DNA of 64,000 bases. Source: Glutamicibacter sp. PS. GTDB taxonomy: Bacteria > Actinomycetota > Actinomycetes > Actinomycetales > Micrococcaceae. The stretch is from positions 2,545,610 through 2,609,609 of the forward strand of contig JANCMB010000001.1 in assembly GCA_031317595.1 (NCBI GenBank), in the 5' to 3' direction. Positions 8,224 through 15,204 of this stretch are shown one piece after another (positions within the stretch are counted from its first letter, which is position 1; each line of letters begins with the position of its first letter). The translations under genes were made by a program, and so were the position numbers. The notes below the pieces were generated by a model. It worked only from the letters and a program-made list of their open reading frames with translations. It searched no databases and was not told the DNA's origin.

Positions 8224-9306
8224 TTATCCCGGTTGCCGCACTTGCCCTAACGGTTGCCCTACCGAGCCGCGAGTCACGACGTGCGGGGTGAGCCAGATTT
8301 CGCGACCGCCCTCGGCCCCGTCGATGCGCTCGAAGAGTGCCGTTGCCGCCTGCTCGCCCAGATCGTAGGCCGGTTGCCGCACCGCGGTGACCGGTGGCTC
8401 GACCAACTCGGCCCAGGGCTGGTCATCGAGCATCACCACCGACACATCGTGTGGGATCCGCAACCCGCGTCCCTTGAGTGAAAGCAACAGGTCCAACGCC
8501 ACTAGTGAATCCGAGGCCACGAGAGCCGTCGGCGGCTCCGCAAGCTCCAGCATTTCTCCGAGGATCCCATCCACGCTCTGGCGATCCGAGGCGCCGAACT
8601 GGAACAACACCGGATCCACCTCGATCTGAGAGTCTTCCAAGGCCCGGCAGATGCCATCCACGCGCTGCGAAACCGTGGAGAGATCCAAATCTTGCCCCGG
8701 GGCGAAGCCGTCGGTGGCGAGTTTGAGCGTGGATATATAGGCGATGCGGCGATGTCCCGCGTCGATCAGCCCCTGAACCGCCTCGCGCGTCGCCTCGGCG
8801 ATGCGCATTTGCACCATATCCAAGCCACTGACGGAAATATCGCGGTCGAAGAGGACCACGGGCCGACCCGAACGTTCTACATCTAAAATATGTCCGTGCG
8901 AAGTCCGAGAGGTCGGGCAAATCAAAAGTCCATCGACTCTTTTGTCCAGCAGCATCTTCACGGCTTTTTCCTCATCGGCGAGGGATTCACCGGTATTGGC
9001 TAGCACCACGTCATAGCCGTGCCTGCGCGCCACATCGCTGATTCCGCGCGTGACCAGACCGAAGTAGGGGTTTTCGACATCCCCCACTACTACGCCCAGC
9101 GACTGGGACTTGCCGGTGTTGATGCTACGCGCGAGGGCATTGGGGCGGTAGCCGAGTTCCTGTGCGGCCTGCATGACACGTTGCTTGACCTCGTTGCTGA
9201 CCGATCCGTAGCCTCCCATGGCGCGTGCCGCTTGGGCCTTGGAGACTCCGGCGAGCCGCGCCACATCGGAGATGGTGACCTCGCCGGTCCCCTGTCGTCG
9301 AGCCAT
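8224..9306 (-). CDS. LacI-family transcriptional repressor
   Basis: A 360-residue LacI/GalR regulator. The N-terminal HTH (TISDVARLAGVSKAQAARAM) and hinge helix (NALARSINTGKS) are intact, followed by a periplasmic-binding-protein-like core (SLGVVVGDVENPYFG, DGLLICPTS, RRIAYI, ALVASD, LDDQPWAELVEPPVTAVRQP). It is divergent from the ABC importer operon at 9469, and two perfect LacI-like palindromes lie in the shared intergenic region. LacI proteins of this form normally bind a sugar or sugar derivative, which is informative because the importer it faces is of the amino-acid type. Inducer unknown. Confidence 0.95.
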   Translation of the reverse strand: MARRQGTGEVTISDVARLAGVSKAQAARAMGGYGSVSNEVKQRVMQAAQELGYRPNALARSINTGKSQSLGVVVGDVENPYFGLVTRGISDVARRHGYDVVLANTGESLADEEKAVKMLLDKRVDGLLICPTSRTSHGHILDVERSGRPVVLFDRDISVSGLDMVQMRIAEATREAVQGLIDAGHRRIAYISTLKLATDGFAPGQDLDLSTVSQRVDGICRALEDSQIEVDPVLFQFGASDRQSVDGILGEMLELAEPPTALVASDSLVALDLLLSLKGRGLRIPHDVSVVMLDDQPWAELVEPPVTAVRQPAYDLGEQAATALFERIDGAEGGREIWLTPHVVTRGSVGQPLGQVRQPG

Positions 9307-9325
9307 TTAACTTTTCCTCAACCTC

Positions 9326-9355
9326 TTGACGTCGCTTCAAATTGAAGTGTAGCTT
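9326..9355 (+). promoter_or_regulatory. Promoter of the LacI-controlled importer operon
   Basis: TTGACG (9326-9331), an 18-bp spacer and TAGCTT (9350-9355). The spacer contains a CTTCAAATTGAAG dyad (9335-9347), a candidate site for a second regulator. The LacI-type palindromes begin 15 bp downstream of the -10 box, where a bound repressor would block transcription. Confidence 0.6.
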
Positions 9356-9370
9356 ATTTCACAACGAGAT

Positions 9371-9408
9371 TGAGACCGGTCTCAGAAAGCATTTTGAGAC
9401 CGGTCTCT
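9371..9408. promoter_or_regulatory. Tandem LacI-type operators
   Basis: TGAGACCGGTCTCA (9371-9384) is a perfect palindrome with the central CCGG typical of LacI/GalR sites. A second copy, with the perfect core GAGACCGGTCTC (9396-9407), has its centre 24 bp further on. Both lie between the divergent repressor gene and the importer operon. Two sites invite binding by two dimers. Confidence 0.85.
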
Positions 9409-9468
9409 GATCATCGGCCACAATCTTCGGGCGGCCCTCACTCGCCCAGCACCGAACGGAGAATCCCC

Positions 9469-10332
9469 ATGAAGAATCGACTCGGCTTCCGCGCACTGGC
9501 GGCCACGGCGGCAGTGGCGCTCAGCGCCCTAACCATGACCGCTTGCGGCTCCGGCAACGCCTCCGCAGAGCAAGACAATCCCTACAACCTCATCGAACCC
9601 GGCACCATCCGTGTGGCCAGCATCGGTGACAGCAAGCCCTACACTTTCACCGACGCCGAAGGCCAGTTCACCGGCTTCGACGTAGAACTATTCACCGACG
9701 TCGCGCACCGCATCGGCGTCGAAAACGTGGTCTTCACCGGCCAGGATTTCTCGGCCCTACTCTCGGCGGTCGCCAATGGCCAGTTCGATGTGGGGGTGGC
9801 CGCCATCGGCATCACCGAAGAGCGTCAACAGACCGTGGACTTCTCCGATGGCTATCTCGCCGGATACCTGACGGTGCTGGCTTCCCCGGAGAAAAACATC
9901 GACGACAAAGACGACCTCGCCGGCAAGCGGCTGGGCGTCGTGCAGGGCAGCCTGCAAGAGGCCTATGCGGTCAAGAATTTCACCGACACCGACATTGTGC
10001 GTTTCCCAGATAACAACACCGCCGTCTCGGGGCTCAACGCCGGTTCCGTTGACGCGCACTTCTTGGACTACGAGGCCGCCAAGGACTACTCGGATCGATA
10101 TGACCTGGAAAACGCGCTCGACGTGCCTTCCTTCGACGCACCGGCAGGATTTGCCATTGCCCCCGAGAACGATGCGCTACGCGACGCCTTGAACAAGGCG
10201 CTGGCCGAGGCCATGGAGGACGGCACCTGGAAGGAGCTTTACCAGAAGTGGTTCCCCGGCTCGCCGATGCCCGAACAGTACCTGCCCAAGGCCGAGCAGA
10301 CCGGTGCCGAATCCACCGGCGACGACTCCTAA
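9469..10332 (+). CDS. ABC importer substrate-binding lipoprotein, amino-acid (PAAT) type
   Basis: A 287-residue family 3 solute-binding protein. ATG 9469 gives a lipoprotein signal ([12 protein letters not shown], cysteine near residue 25). The mature part has the family pattern: [50 protein letters not shown], and [14 protein letters not shown]. Family 3 proteins bind polar amino acids, opines and related amines. First gene of the operon downstream of the LacI operators; a strong hairpin separates it from the permease gene, as often seen where the binding protein must be made in excess. The ligand is unknown; LacI control and the enzymes downstream point to a sugar- or polyol-linked amine, which is inference. 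Confidence 0.93.
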   Translation: MKNRLGFRALAATAAVALSALTMTACGSGNASAEQDNPYNLIEPGTIRVASIGDSKPYTFTDAEGQFTGFDVELFTDVAHRIGVENVVFTGQDFSALLSAVANGQFDVGVAAIGITEERQQTVDFSDGYLAGYLTVLASPEKNIDDKDDLAGKRLGVVQGSLQEAYAVKNFTDTDIVRFPDNNTAVSGLNAGSVDAHFLDYEAAKDYSDRYDLENALDVPSFDAPAGFAIAPENDALRDALNKALAEAMEDGTWKELYQKWFPGSPMPEQYLPKAEQTGAESTGDDS

Positions 10333-10344
10333 TTACCACTCGCG

Positions 10345-10373
10345 GTGGGGTCCGGCGAAACACCGGACCCCAC
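10345..10373 (+). terminator. Intra-operon hairpin after the binding-protein gene
   Basis: A perfect 11-bp stem, GTGGGGTCCGG (10345-10355) and CCGGACCCCAC (10363-10373), with a 7-nt loop. There is no T-run; it probably protects the 5' message or partly terminates, raising binding protein over permease and ATPase. Confidence 0.65.
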
Positions 10374-10392
10374 TAGAGGGCAAGGAACACCT

Positions 10393-11172
10393 ATGGAATT
10401 CTTTGACACTATCTCCAAGACATTTCTGGACTTCGACTCCATGCTCGAGGTCCTCCCCCAGCTACTGAAGACCGGGCTGACCAACACGCTAATCATCTCC
10501 ATCAGCGCCACCATCATCGGCATCGTGCTCGGCATGCTGGTCGCCGTGATGGGTATCGCCAAAACCCGCTGGATCCGCATCCCGGCACGTATTTACACGG
10601 ACCTGTTCCGCGGACTGCCGGCCATCTTGACCATCCTGCTAATCGGGCGTGGTTTTACCGGAATCTCTCAAGATATCTTCGGTCCCTCCCCCTACCCGCT
10701 GGGTATTATCGCGCTCAGTCTCATCGCCAGTGCCTACATCGGCGAAATCTTCCGTTCCGGCATCCAGTCTGTGGAAAAGGGACAGCTCGAGGCCTGCCGC
10801 GCGCTGGGCATGTCCTATGGCCGGGCCATGGTGTTGGTCGTGATCCCGCAGGGCATCCGCCGCGTGTTGCCGGCCTTGGTCAACCAGTTCATCGCCATCG
10901 TCAAAGATTCCTCCCTGGTGTACTTCCTCGGGTTGCTCCCGATGGAACGCGAACTATTCCGCGTGGGTCAGGATGCCGCGGTGCTGACCGGCAATCTTTC
11001 GCCGCTGGTGGCCGCCGGTATCTTCTACCTGATCATCACCGTCCCGCTGACCCACCTGGTCAACTACATCGATCAAAAATTCCGCACCGGACGCCGCAAG
11101 GCAACTCCCCCGACCAGCGGGCTGAAGGAAGTTTCGGAACTGCAGTCCTCGACGCAAGGAGAGCGAGCATGA
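10393..11172 (+). CDS. Amino-acid-type ABC transporter permease
   Basis: A 259-residue inner-membrane permease of the HisM/GlnP family. The EAA loop is visible as [25 protein letters not shown] (positions about 137-161), preceded by [12 protein letters not shown]. About five hydrophobic segments are seen, including [20 protein letters not shown] and [12 protein letters not shown] stretches near residue 100. ATG 10393 follows an AAGGA site; an upstream in-frame start at 10345 lies in the hairpin. It is the only permease in the operon, so it should form a homodimer. The gene overlaps the ATPase gene by 4 bp. Confidence 0.92.
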   Translation: MEFFDTISKTFLDFDSMLEVLPQLLKTGLTNTLIISISATIIGIVLGMLVAVMGIAKTRWIRIPARIYTDLFRGLPAILTILLIGRGFTGISQDIFGPSPYPLGIIALSLIASAYIGEIFRSGIQSVEKGQLEACRALGMSYGRAMVLVVIPQGIRRVLPALVNQFIAIVKDSSLVYFLGLLPMERELFRVGQDAAVLTGNLSPLVAAGIFYLIITVPLTHLVNYIDQKFRTGRRKATPPTSGLKEVSELQSSTQGERA

Positions 11173-11915
11173 GCGCGACCAAGGAATTTCACGGTTCCTC
11201 GCTAGAACTGACCGATATGGCCATGGCCTATGGCGATGTCGAGATCCTGCACAATATCAATCTGAAGGTCGCCCCGGGCACCACCACCTGCATTATTGGA
11301 CCCTCCGGCTCGGGTAAGTCCACGTTGCTCCGTGGCATCAACCGGCTACATGAGCCCAAACGCGGCGACGTCATCGTCAATGGCTCCTCCATTCTGGGAG
11401 ATCGTCCGGACGATGTGCGCAAGCGCATCGGCATGGTGTTCCAGCACTTCAACCTCTTCCCGGATCACACAGCCCTGCAAAACGTGGCGCTGGCTCCGTG
11501 GAAGGTCAAAGGGCTAAACCGCAAGAAGGCCGAAGAGCTCGCCGCCGCCCGCCTGGCCGAGGTGGGTTTGGCCGAGCGTAGTGATCATCGCCCACGCGAT
11601 CTCTCCGGTGGTCAGCAGCAGCGCGTAGCAATCGCCCGCGCGCTGGCCATGGAGCCGGAGATCATGCTCTTCGATGAGGCCACCAGCGCGCTGGATCCGG
11701 AGTTGGTCAAGGGCGTGCTGAACCTGATGGCGGATCTCTGCCAGCGCGGCATGACCATGGTGGTGGTCACCCACGAGATGGGCTTTGCCCGCAAGGTCGC
11801 AGATCAGGTGGTGTTCATGGATGAAGGCGAAGTAATCGAATCCGGCACGCCGGAGGAGCTGTTTAATCACCCCAAATCCGACCGACTACGCCGCTTTTTG
11901 GACGAGGTGCTCTAG
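11169..11915 (+). CDS. Amino-acid-type ABC transporter ATP-binding protein
   Basis: A 248-residue GlnQ/HisP-type ATPase. Walker [16 protein letters not shown]-loop [10 protein letters not shown], signature [15 protein letters not shown], Walker [13 protein letters not shown] and the switch histidine in [15 protein letters not shown] are all intact. Its ATG overlaps the permease stop (ATGA), and the next gene begins directly after its stop codon, so the import machinery is translationally coupled to the first catabolic enzyme. Confidence 0.96.
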   Translation: MSATKEFHGSSLELTDMAMAYGDVEILHNINLKVAPGTTTCIIGPSGSGKSTLLRGINRLHEPKRGDVIVNGSSILGDRPDDVRKRIGMVFQHFNLFPDHTALQNVALAPWKVKGLNRKKAEELAAARLAEVGLAERSDHRPRDLSGGQQQRVAIARALAMEPEIMLFDEATSALDPELVKGVLNLMADLCQRGMTMVVVTHEMGFARKVADQVVFMDEGEVIESGTPEELFNHPKSDRLRRFLDEVL

Positions 11916-12953
11916 ATGTCCGCAACTATCCGTACCGCCATCATCGGCTTCGGCGTCTCCGGCAAGGTGTTCCATGCACCCCTGCTGGCCGCCAACCCGG
12001 ACTTCGAGATCTCGTTTATCGCCACCGCGAATTCCGAACGGCAGCAGCAAGCGGCCGATGCGTACCCGCACGCCAGCATTGTTCCCAGCTACCGGGAGGT
12101 TCTCGCCTCAGCGGAAGAGTTGGATCTGCTCGTGATCGGCACCCCGCCACCGACCCACTTTGAGATTGCCCGTGCGGCACTCGAGCGCGGGTTGAACGTG
12201 GTCATTGACAAGCCCTTTGTGGTGCATAGCGCCCAGGGTGAAGAGCTCATCGCTTTGGCCGCCGAGCTGGGGTTGACCCTCACCGTCTACCAAAACCGGC
12301 GCTGGGACGGTGACTTCCTCACCATTAAGAAGTTGCTGGCCGAAGAGGCGCTGGGCGCCGTGCATACCTTCGAGTCGCGTTTCGAATGGTTCAAACCCCA
12401 GGGCATGCGTAGCTGGAAAGCCGAGCTCACCGCGCAGCAGGGCGGCGGCATCCTCTTCGACCTGGGAACTCACCTAATCGATCAGGCCATCGAACTCTTC
12501 GGACCGGTGAATAGCGTGCAAGCCAGCCTACGACCACTGACCAATCAGGCCACTGCCGAGGAAGATGCGCACGTGCTGCTCCGACACAGTTCGGGCACCG
12601 AATCCCGGTTGACCATGAGCAGCTTGAACGCGGCGGCCGGGGCGCGCTTCCTAGTGGCCGGTCAGCGCGGAGCTTACACCAGCTTAGGGCTCGATCCACA
12701 AGAACCTCAGTTGGCTTCGGGCATGAGCCCCACGCAAACCGAGTACGGTCAGAAACCCGAAGCCCACTGGGGCCAACTGGCCAACGGGCAGGATACCCGC
12801 GAAGTGCCAACCCTGCCAGGAGACTACCCGCAGTTCTACCGTGCGCTGGCCGCCTGCCTGCGCCGCACGGGGCCGGTCCCGGTCGACCCCAACGACAGCC
12901 TGGCGGTGTTGCGTCTGATCGAATCGATTCATCGGGACGCGGCCACCGCCTAA
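11916..12953 (+). CDS. Gfo/Idh/MocA-family NAD(P)-dependent oxidoreductase
   Basis: A 345-residue dehydrogenase. The N-terminal Rossmann motif is TAIIGFGVSGKVFHAPLL, followed by the family's DKPF motif (VVIDKPF, near residue 93) and the C-terminal domain with TVYQNRRWDGDF and GGGILFDLGTHLIDQ, which carries the catalytic-site histidine. The YQNRRWDGDF pattern resembles the IolW/YdgJ subgroup that acts on inositols and sugars. It starts immediately after the ATPase stop. In this operon it probably oxidises or reduces a polyol or sugar part of the imported compound. Substrate not determinable. Confidence 0.92.
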   Translation: MSATIRTAIIGFGVSGKVFHAPLLAANPDFEISFIATANSERQQQAADAYPHASIVPSYREVLASAEELDLLVIGTPPPTHFEIARAALERGLNVVIDKPFVVHSAQGEELIALAAELGLTLTVYQNRRWDGDFLTIKKLLAEEALGAVHTFESRFEWFKPQGMRSWKAELTAQQGGGILFDLGTHLIDQAIELFGPVNSVQASLRPLTNQATAEEDAHVLLRHSSGTESRLTMSSLNAAAGARFLVAGQRGAYTSLGLDPQEPQLASGMSPTQTEYGQKPEAHWGQLANGQDTREVPTLPGDYPQFYRALAACLRRTGPVPVDPNDSLAVLRLIESIHRDAATA

Positions 12954-13007
12954 CCCCGCACTGTCGGGCCCATAGATTCACCTCAATTCTGAAGAAAGTA
13001 CACCCTC

Positions 13008-14183
13008 ATGTCCTCATCTTCCGCTGTTAAGCACGTCGCCGTGATCGGCGGCGGTATCCTCGGCGTCTCCACCGCCATGCACCTAGCACGCGCCGGCGCC
13101 AAGGTCACGCTGGTCACCTCCGGCACCCTAGCCGACGGGGCCTCCAGCCGTTCCATTGCCTGGCTCAACTCCTCCGGCGCCCGCTCCGCCGACTACCATT
13201 ACCTGCGCATGCTGGCCATGGACCGCTACCGCACTTGGAGCAACCGGCACCCGGAAAGCCACGAATATCTGCGCTTCAATGGGGCACTAAAATGGGCCGC
13301 CCCGGGGGAAAGCTTCCGAGATACCTTTGCCTTCGAGCGTTCCGGTGGCTATGACTCCCGCTGGATCACCCGCGAGCAGATCACCGACTTCGCCCCCGAT
13401 GTCGACCCTGCGGCCGTTGCCGAGGAAGGCGCGATTTACAACCCCGGCGAAGGCTGGGTCAACTTGCCCGACTTCGTGCCGGCGCTGGCCGCCGAGGCGG
13501 TGGCCGAGGGAGCACAGATCATCGAGAATGCCGGGCACGCGCGAGTCGCGGTCCGCGAGGGGCGTGCCGTGGGCGTCACTCTCGCCGATGGCAACACCAT
13601 CGATGCCGATGAGGTGGTGCTTGCCACCGGTGGTGAGGTCCCGGCCCAGCTCGCGGAGCTCGGTATCAGCGTGCCGGATGCTACCCCGGCCGCCTTCGTG
13701 CTCTTCACCGACCCGGTGGATCTCCAGGTGCGCACCGTGCTGAACACCCCGCGTGTGGCGGTACGTCCCACCCCCGATGGCCGCCTGGTCTTGGACGCCG
13801 ACTGGTCCGAGCAGATGGTGGTCGTCGAGGAAGATGGCAACTTCACGGTGCCGCAGCAGGCGGTGCAAGGCCTCCTCGAGGAGGCTTCGAAGGTTCTGGC
13901 CGGAAACCCGGTGCTGACCGCCCAGCGCATCGGGGCCGGGCTCAAGCCGATTCCGGGCGATGGCGAACCGGTAGTTGGTCCGGTCCCCTCGGTGAATGGG
14001 CTGCACACGCTCTTCACCCACTCCGGGGCGACCCTTGGCTTGATTCTCGGTGAACTGCTGGCCGAGGAGATCGTCACCGGCGAAAACAGCCCGGTGCTAC
14101 GTTCCTTCCGCCTGGACCGTTTCCACGAGGGTGCCCTGGAGGGCCGCGTTGGAACCGGTGCGTGGGAACCGGTGCAGCAGTAA
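13008..14183 (+). CDS. FAD-dependent oxidoreductase, DAO/DadA family
   Basis: A 391-residue DAO-family flavoprotein. The dinucleotide motif VAVIGGGILGVSTAMHLARAG is at the N-terminus and the closing FAD motif is near HTLFTHSGATLGLILGELLAEE at the C-terminus. DAO enzymes oxidise amines: D-amino acids, sarcosine, opines or fructosyl-amino acids. It is the last gene of the LacI-facing operon, 54 bp after the Gfo/Idh gene. An amine-oxidising flavoenzyme next to a sugar-type dehydrogenase and an amino-acid-type importer suggests a conjugated substrate (inference). It lacks the long glycine-cleavage extension of dimethylglycine dehydrogenases. Confidence 0.9.
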   Translation: MSSSSAVKHVAVIGGGILGVSTAMHLARAGAKVTLVTSGTLADGASSRSIAWLNSSGARSADYHYLRMLAMDRYRTWSNRHPESHEYLRFNGALKWAAPGESFRDTFAFERSGGYDSRWITREQITDFAPDVDPAAVAEEGAIYNPGEGWVNLPDFVPALAAEAVAEGAQIIENAGHARVAVREGRAVGVTLADGNTIDADEVVLATGGEVPAQLAELGISVPDATPAAFVLFTDPVDLQVRTVLNTPRVAVRPTPDGRLVLDADWSEQMVVVEEDGNFTVPQQAVQGLLEEASKVLAGNPVLTAQRIGAGLKPIPGDGEPVVGPVPSVNGLHTLFTHSGATLGLILGELLAEEIVTGENSPVLRSFRLDRFHEGALEGRVGTGAWEPVQQ

Positions 14184-14332
14184 CGAAAGCGCTGCGCCAA
14201 AAGGAACCCTATCCCGGCACCGGGAGCGGTTGACCGGCAGGTGGTTGGTCCGACGTGGCTCAATCACCCGCCGCACTAAATTCGATGCCTAGCTGACCGC
14301 TCGCAAGGCGGACCGGCTAGCATCGTCGCCAG
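14184..14332 (+). other. Intergenic stretch after the importer operon
   Basis: First part of a 419-bp gap without a gene. It shows only a weak CTAGC...GCTAG dyad near 14291-14320 and no convincing frame. The rest of the gap holds a terminator (14333-14380), 157 bp in which I recognise nothing, and the osmC leader (14538-14602). Confidence 0.5.
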
Positions 14333-14380
14333 AGCGTGCCGGCCACGTGCGAGTCGTGGCCCGGCACGCTCCGTTTGTTT
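14333..14380 (+). terminator. Intrinsic terminator of the LacI-facing operon
   Basis: AGCGTGCCGG-CCACG pairs with CGTGGCCCGGCACGCT (14333-14370) with one bulged base, followed by CCGTTTGTTT. This isolates the catabolic operon from osmC. Confidence 0.75.
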
Positions 14381-14537
14381 GGGGCAGATGACGAAGCATG
14401 AACTGCGCCCTACCCACGGCTCCTGTTACCTGCGAGCATGGAGCCACAGAATCACGAGCGTCGATCATTTGCAGCCCTGGCTGGTCGACCGGCAACCCTT
14501 CTCGCGCCGTGCGCGGGGTGCCCCAGGTGACGATTCG

Positions 14538-14602
14538 ACGGTGCCGAACGTCGGCACCGTAAGCGATGGCGCTTTTTCTGCGCCGGAAAGGGGATCGTCC
14601 CC
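14538..14602 (+). promoter_or_regulatory. Structured leader of osmC with sequestered ribosome site
   Basis: Three consecutive hairpins: ACGGTGCCGA/TCGGCACCGT (14538-14547 with 14551-14560, perfect 10-bp stem, 3-nt loop), GGCGC/GCGCC (14568-14572 with 14580-14584, U-rich loop) and GGGGA/TCCCC (14590-14594 with 14598-14602). The last one ends on the base before the ATG and buries the only purine-rich ribosome site. I recognise no known riboswitch class. Confidence 0.6.
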
Positions 14603-15139
14603 ATGAGTAGTAACCTCTCCACCGTCGAGGACCGTGCCGTACGACTGGTAGCCGCCGGCGAGGCTTGGGGCGAACGCATCGCCGAAAACACCGAGCATGC
14701 GAAGCTGACCTTCGCCGTCTCGGGGGCCGGGTTCGGTGCCGTGGCCAGCAAGATCAGCGCCGGTAAGCACAGCTTCATCGTGGATGAACCGGCTGCGCTC
14801 GGCGGCGATGATGCGGCGGCCAGCCCCGTGGAGTACGCGCTGGGTGCCCTGATTTCCTGCCAAGTGGTGGTGTACCGGCTCTACGCCCAGCAGTTGGGCC
14901 TGCAGGTCGACGATGTACAGATCACCGCCACCGGGCGCTTGGATGTCCGCGGCCTGTTCGCCATCGATGAAGCGGTGCGCCCGGGCTTTAGCGATATCGA
15001 GATCGAAGTGACCGTTTCGGGTCCGGAAAGCGACGAGCGTTATGCCGAGCTGCAGCGCACCGTGGATCGGTACTGCCCGGTGCTGGACCTGCTGTCGAAC
15101 CCGACCCCGGTGAACACCGCGCTAAAGGTCGCTCGGTAG
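14603..15139 (+). CDS. OsmC-family peroxiredoxin-like protein
   Basis: A 178-residue OsmC-family protein. The two redox cysteines of the family are present, one in LGALISCQVVVYR and one in DRYCPVLDLL, with a conserved SPVEYALGAL stretch before the first. OsmC/Ohr proteins reduce organic hydroperoxides in the cytoplasm; the SCQ and YCP context fits the broader OsmC group rather than classic Ohr. It stands alone between the terminator at 14333 and the convergent helicase gene. Its unusual 5' leader suggests translational control. Confidence 0.9.
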   Translation: MSSNLSTVEDRAVRLVAAGEAWGERIAENTEHAKLTFAVSGAGFGAVASKISAGKHSFIVDEPAALGGDDAAASPVEYALGALISCQVVVYRLYAQQLGLQVDDVQITATGRLDVRGLFAIDEAVRPGFSDIEIEVTVSGPESDERYAELQRTVDRYCPVLDLLSNPTPVNTALKVAR

Positions 15140-15163
15140 AACCGATTAGTTAGACCTAGGCCG

Positions 15164-15198
15164 CCGTGGACGAACCCCGCTGGGTGTGTCGTCCACGG
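15164..15198. terminator. Bidirectional terminator between osmC and the helicase gene
   Basis: CCGTGGACGA (15164-15173) pairs perfectly with TCGTCCACGG (15189-15198). It sits in the 65-bp gap between two convergent genes and can serve both. Confidence 0.7.
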
Positions 15199-15204
15199 TG
15201 GTTG

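Noticed and set aside
13287..14263. Two long minus-strand frames inside the DAO gene
   Set aside because: Both are shadows of a gene with intact FAD motifs; neither has a plausible start.
14538..14602. Known riboswitch upstream of osmC
   Set aside because: The hairpins match no class I can recognise, so it is reported as a structured leader rather than a riboswitch.
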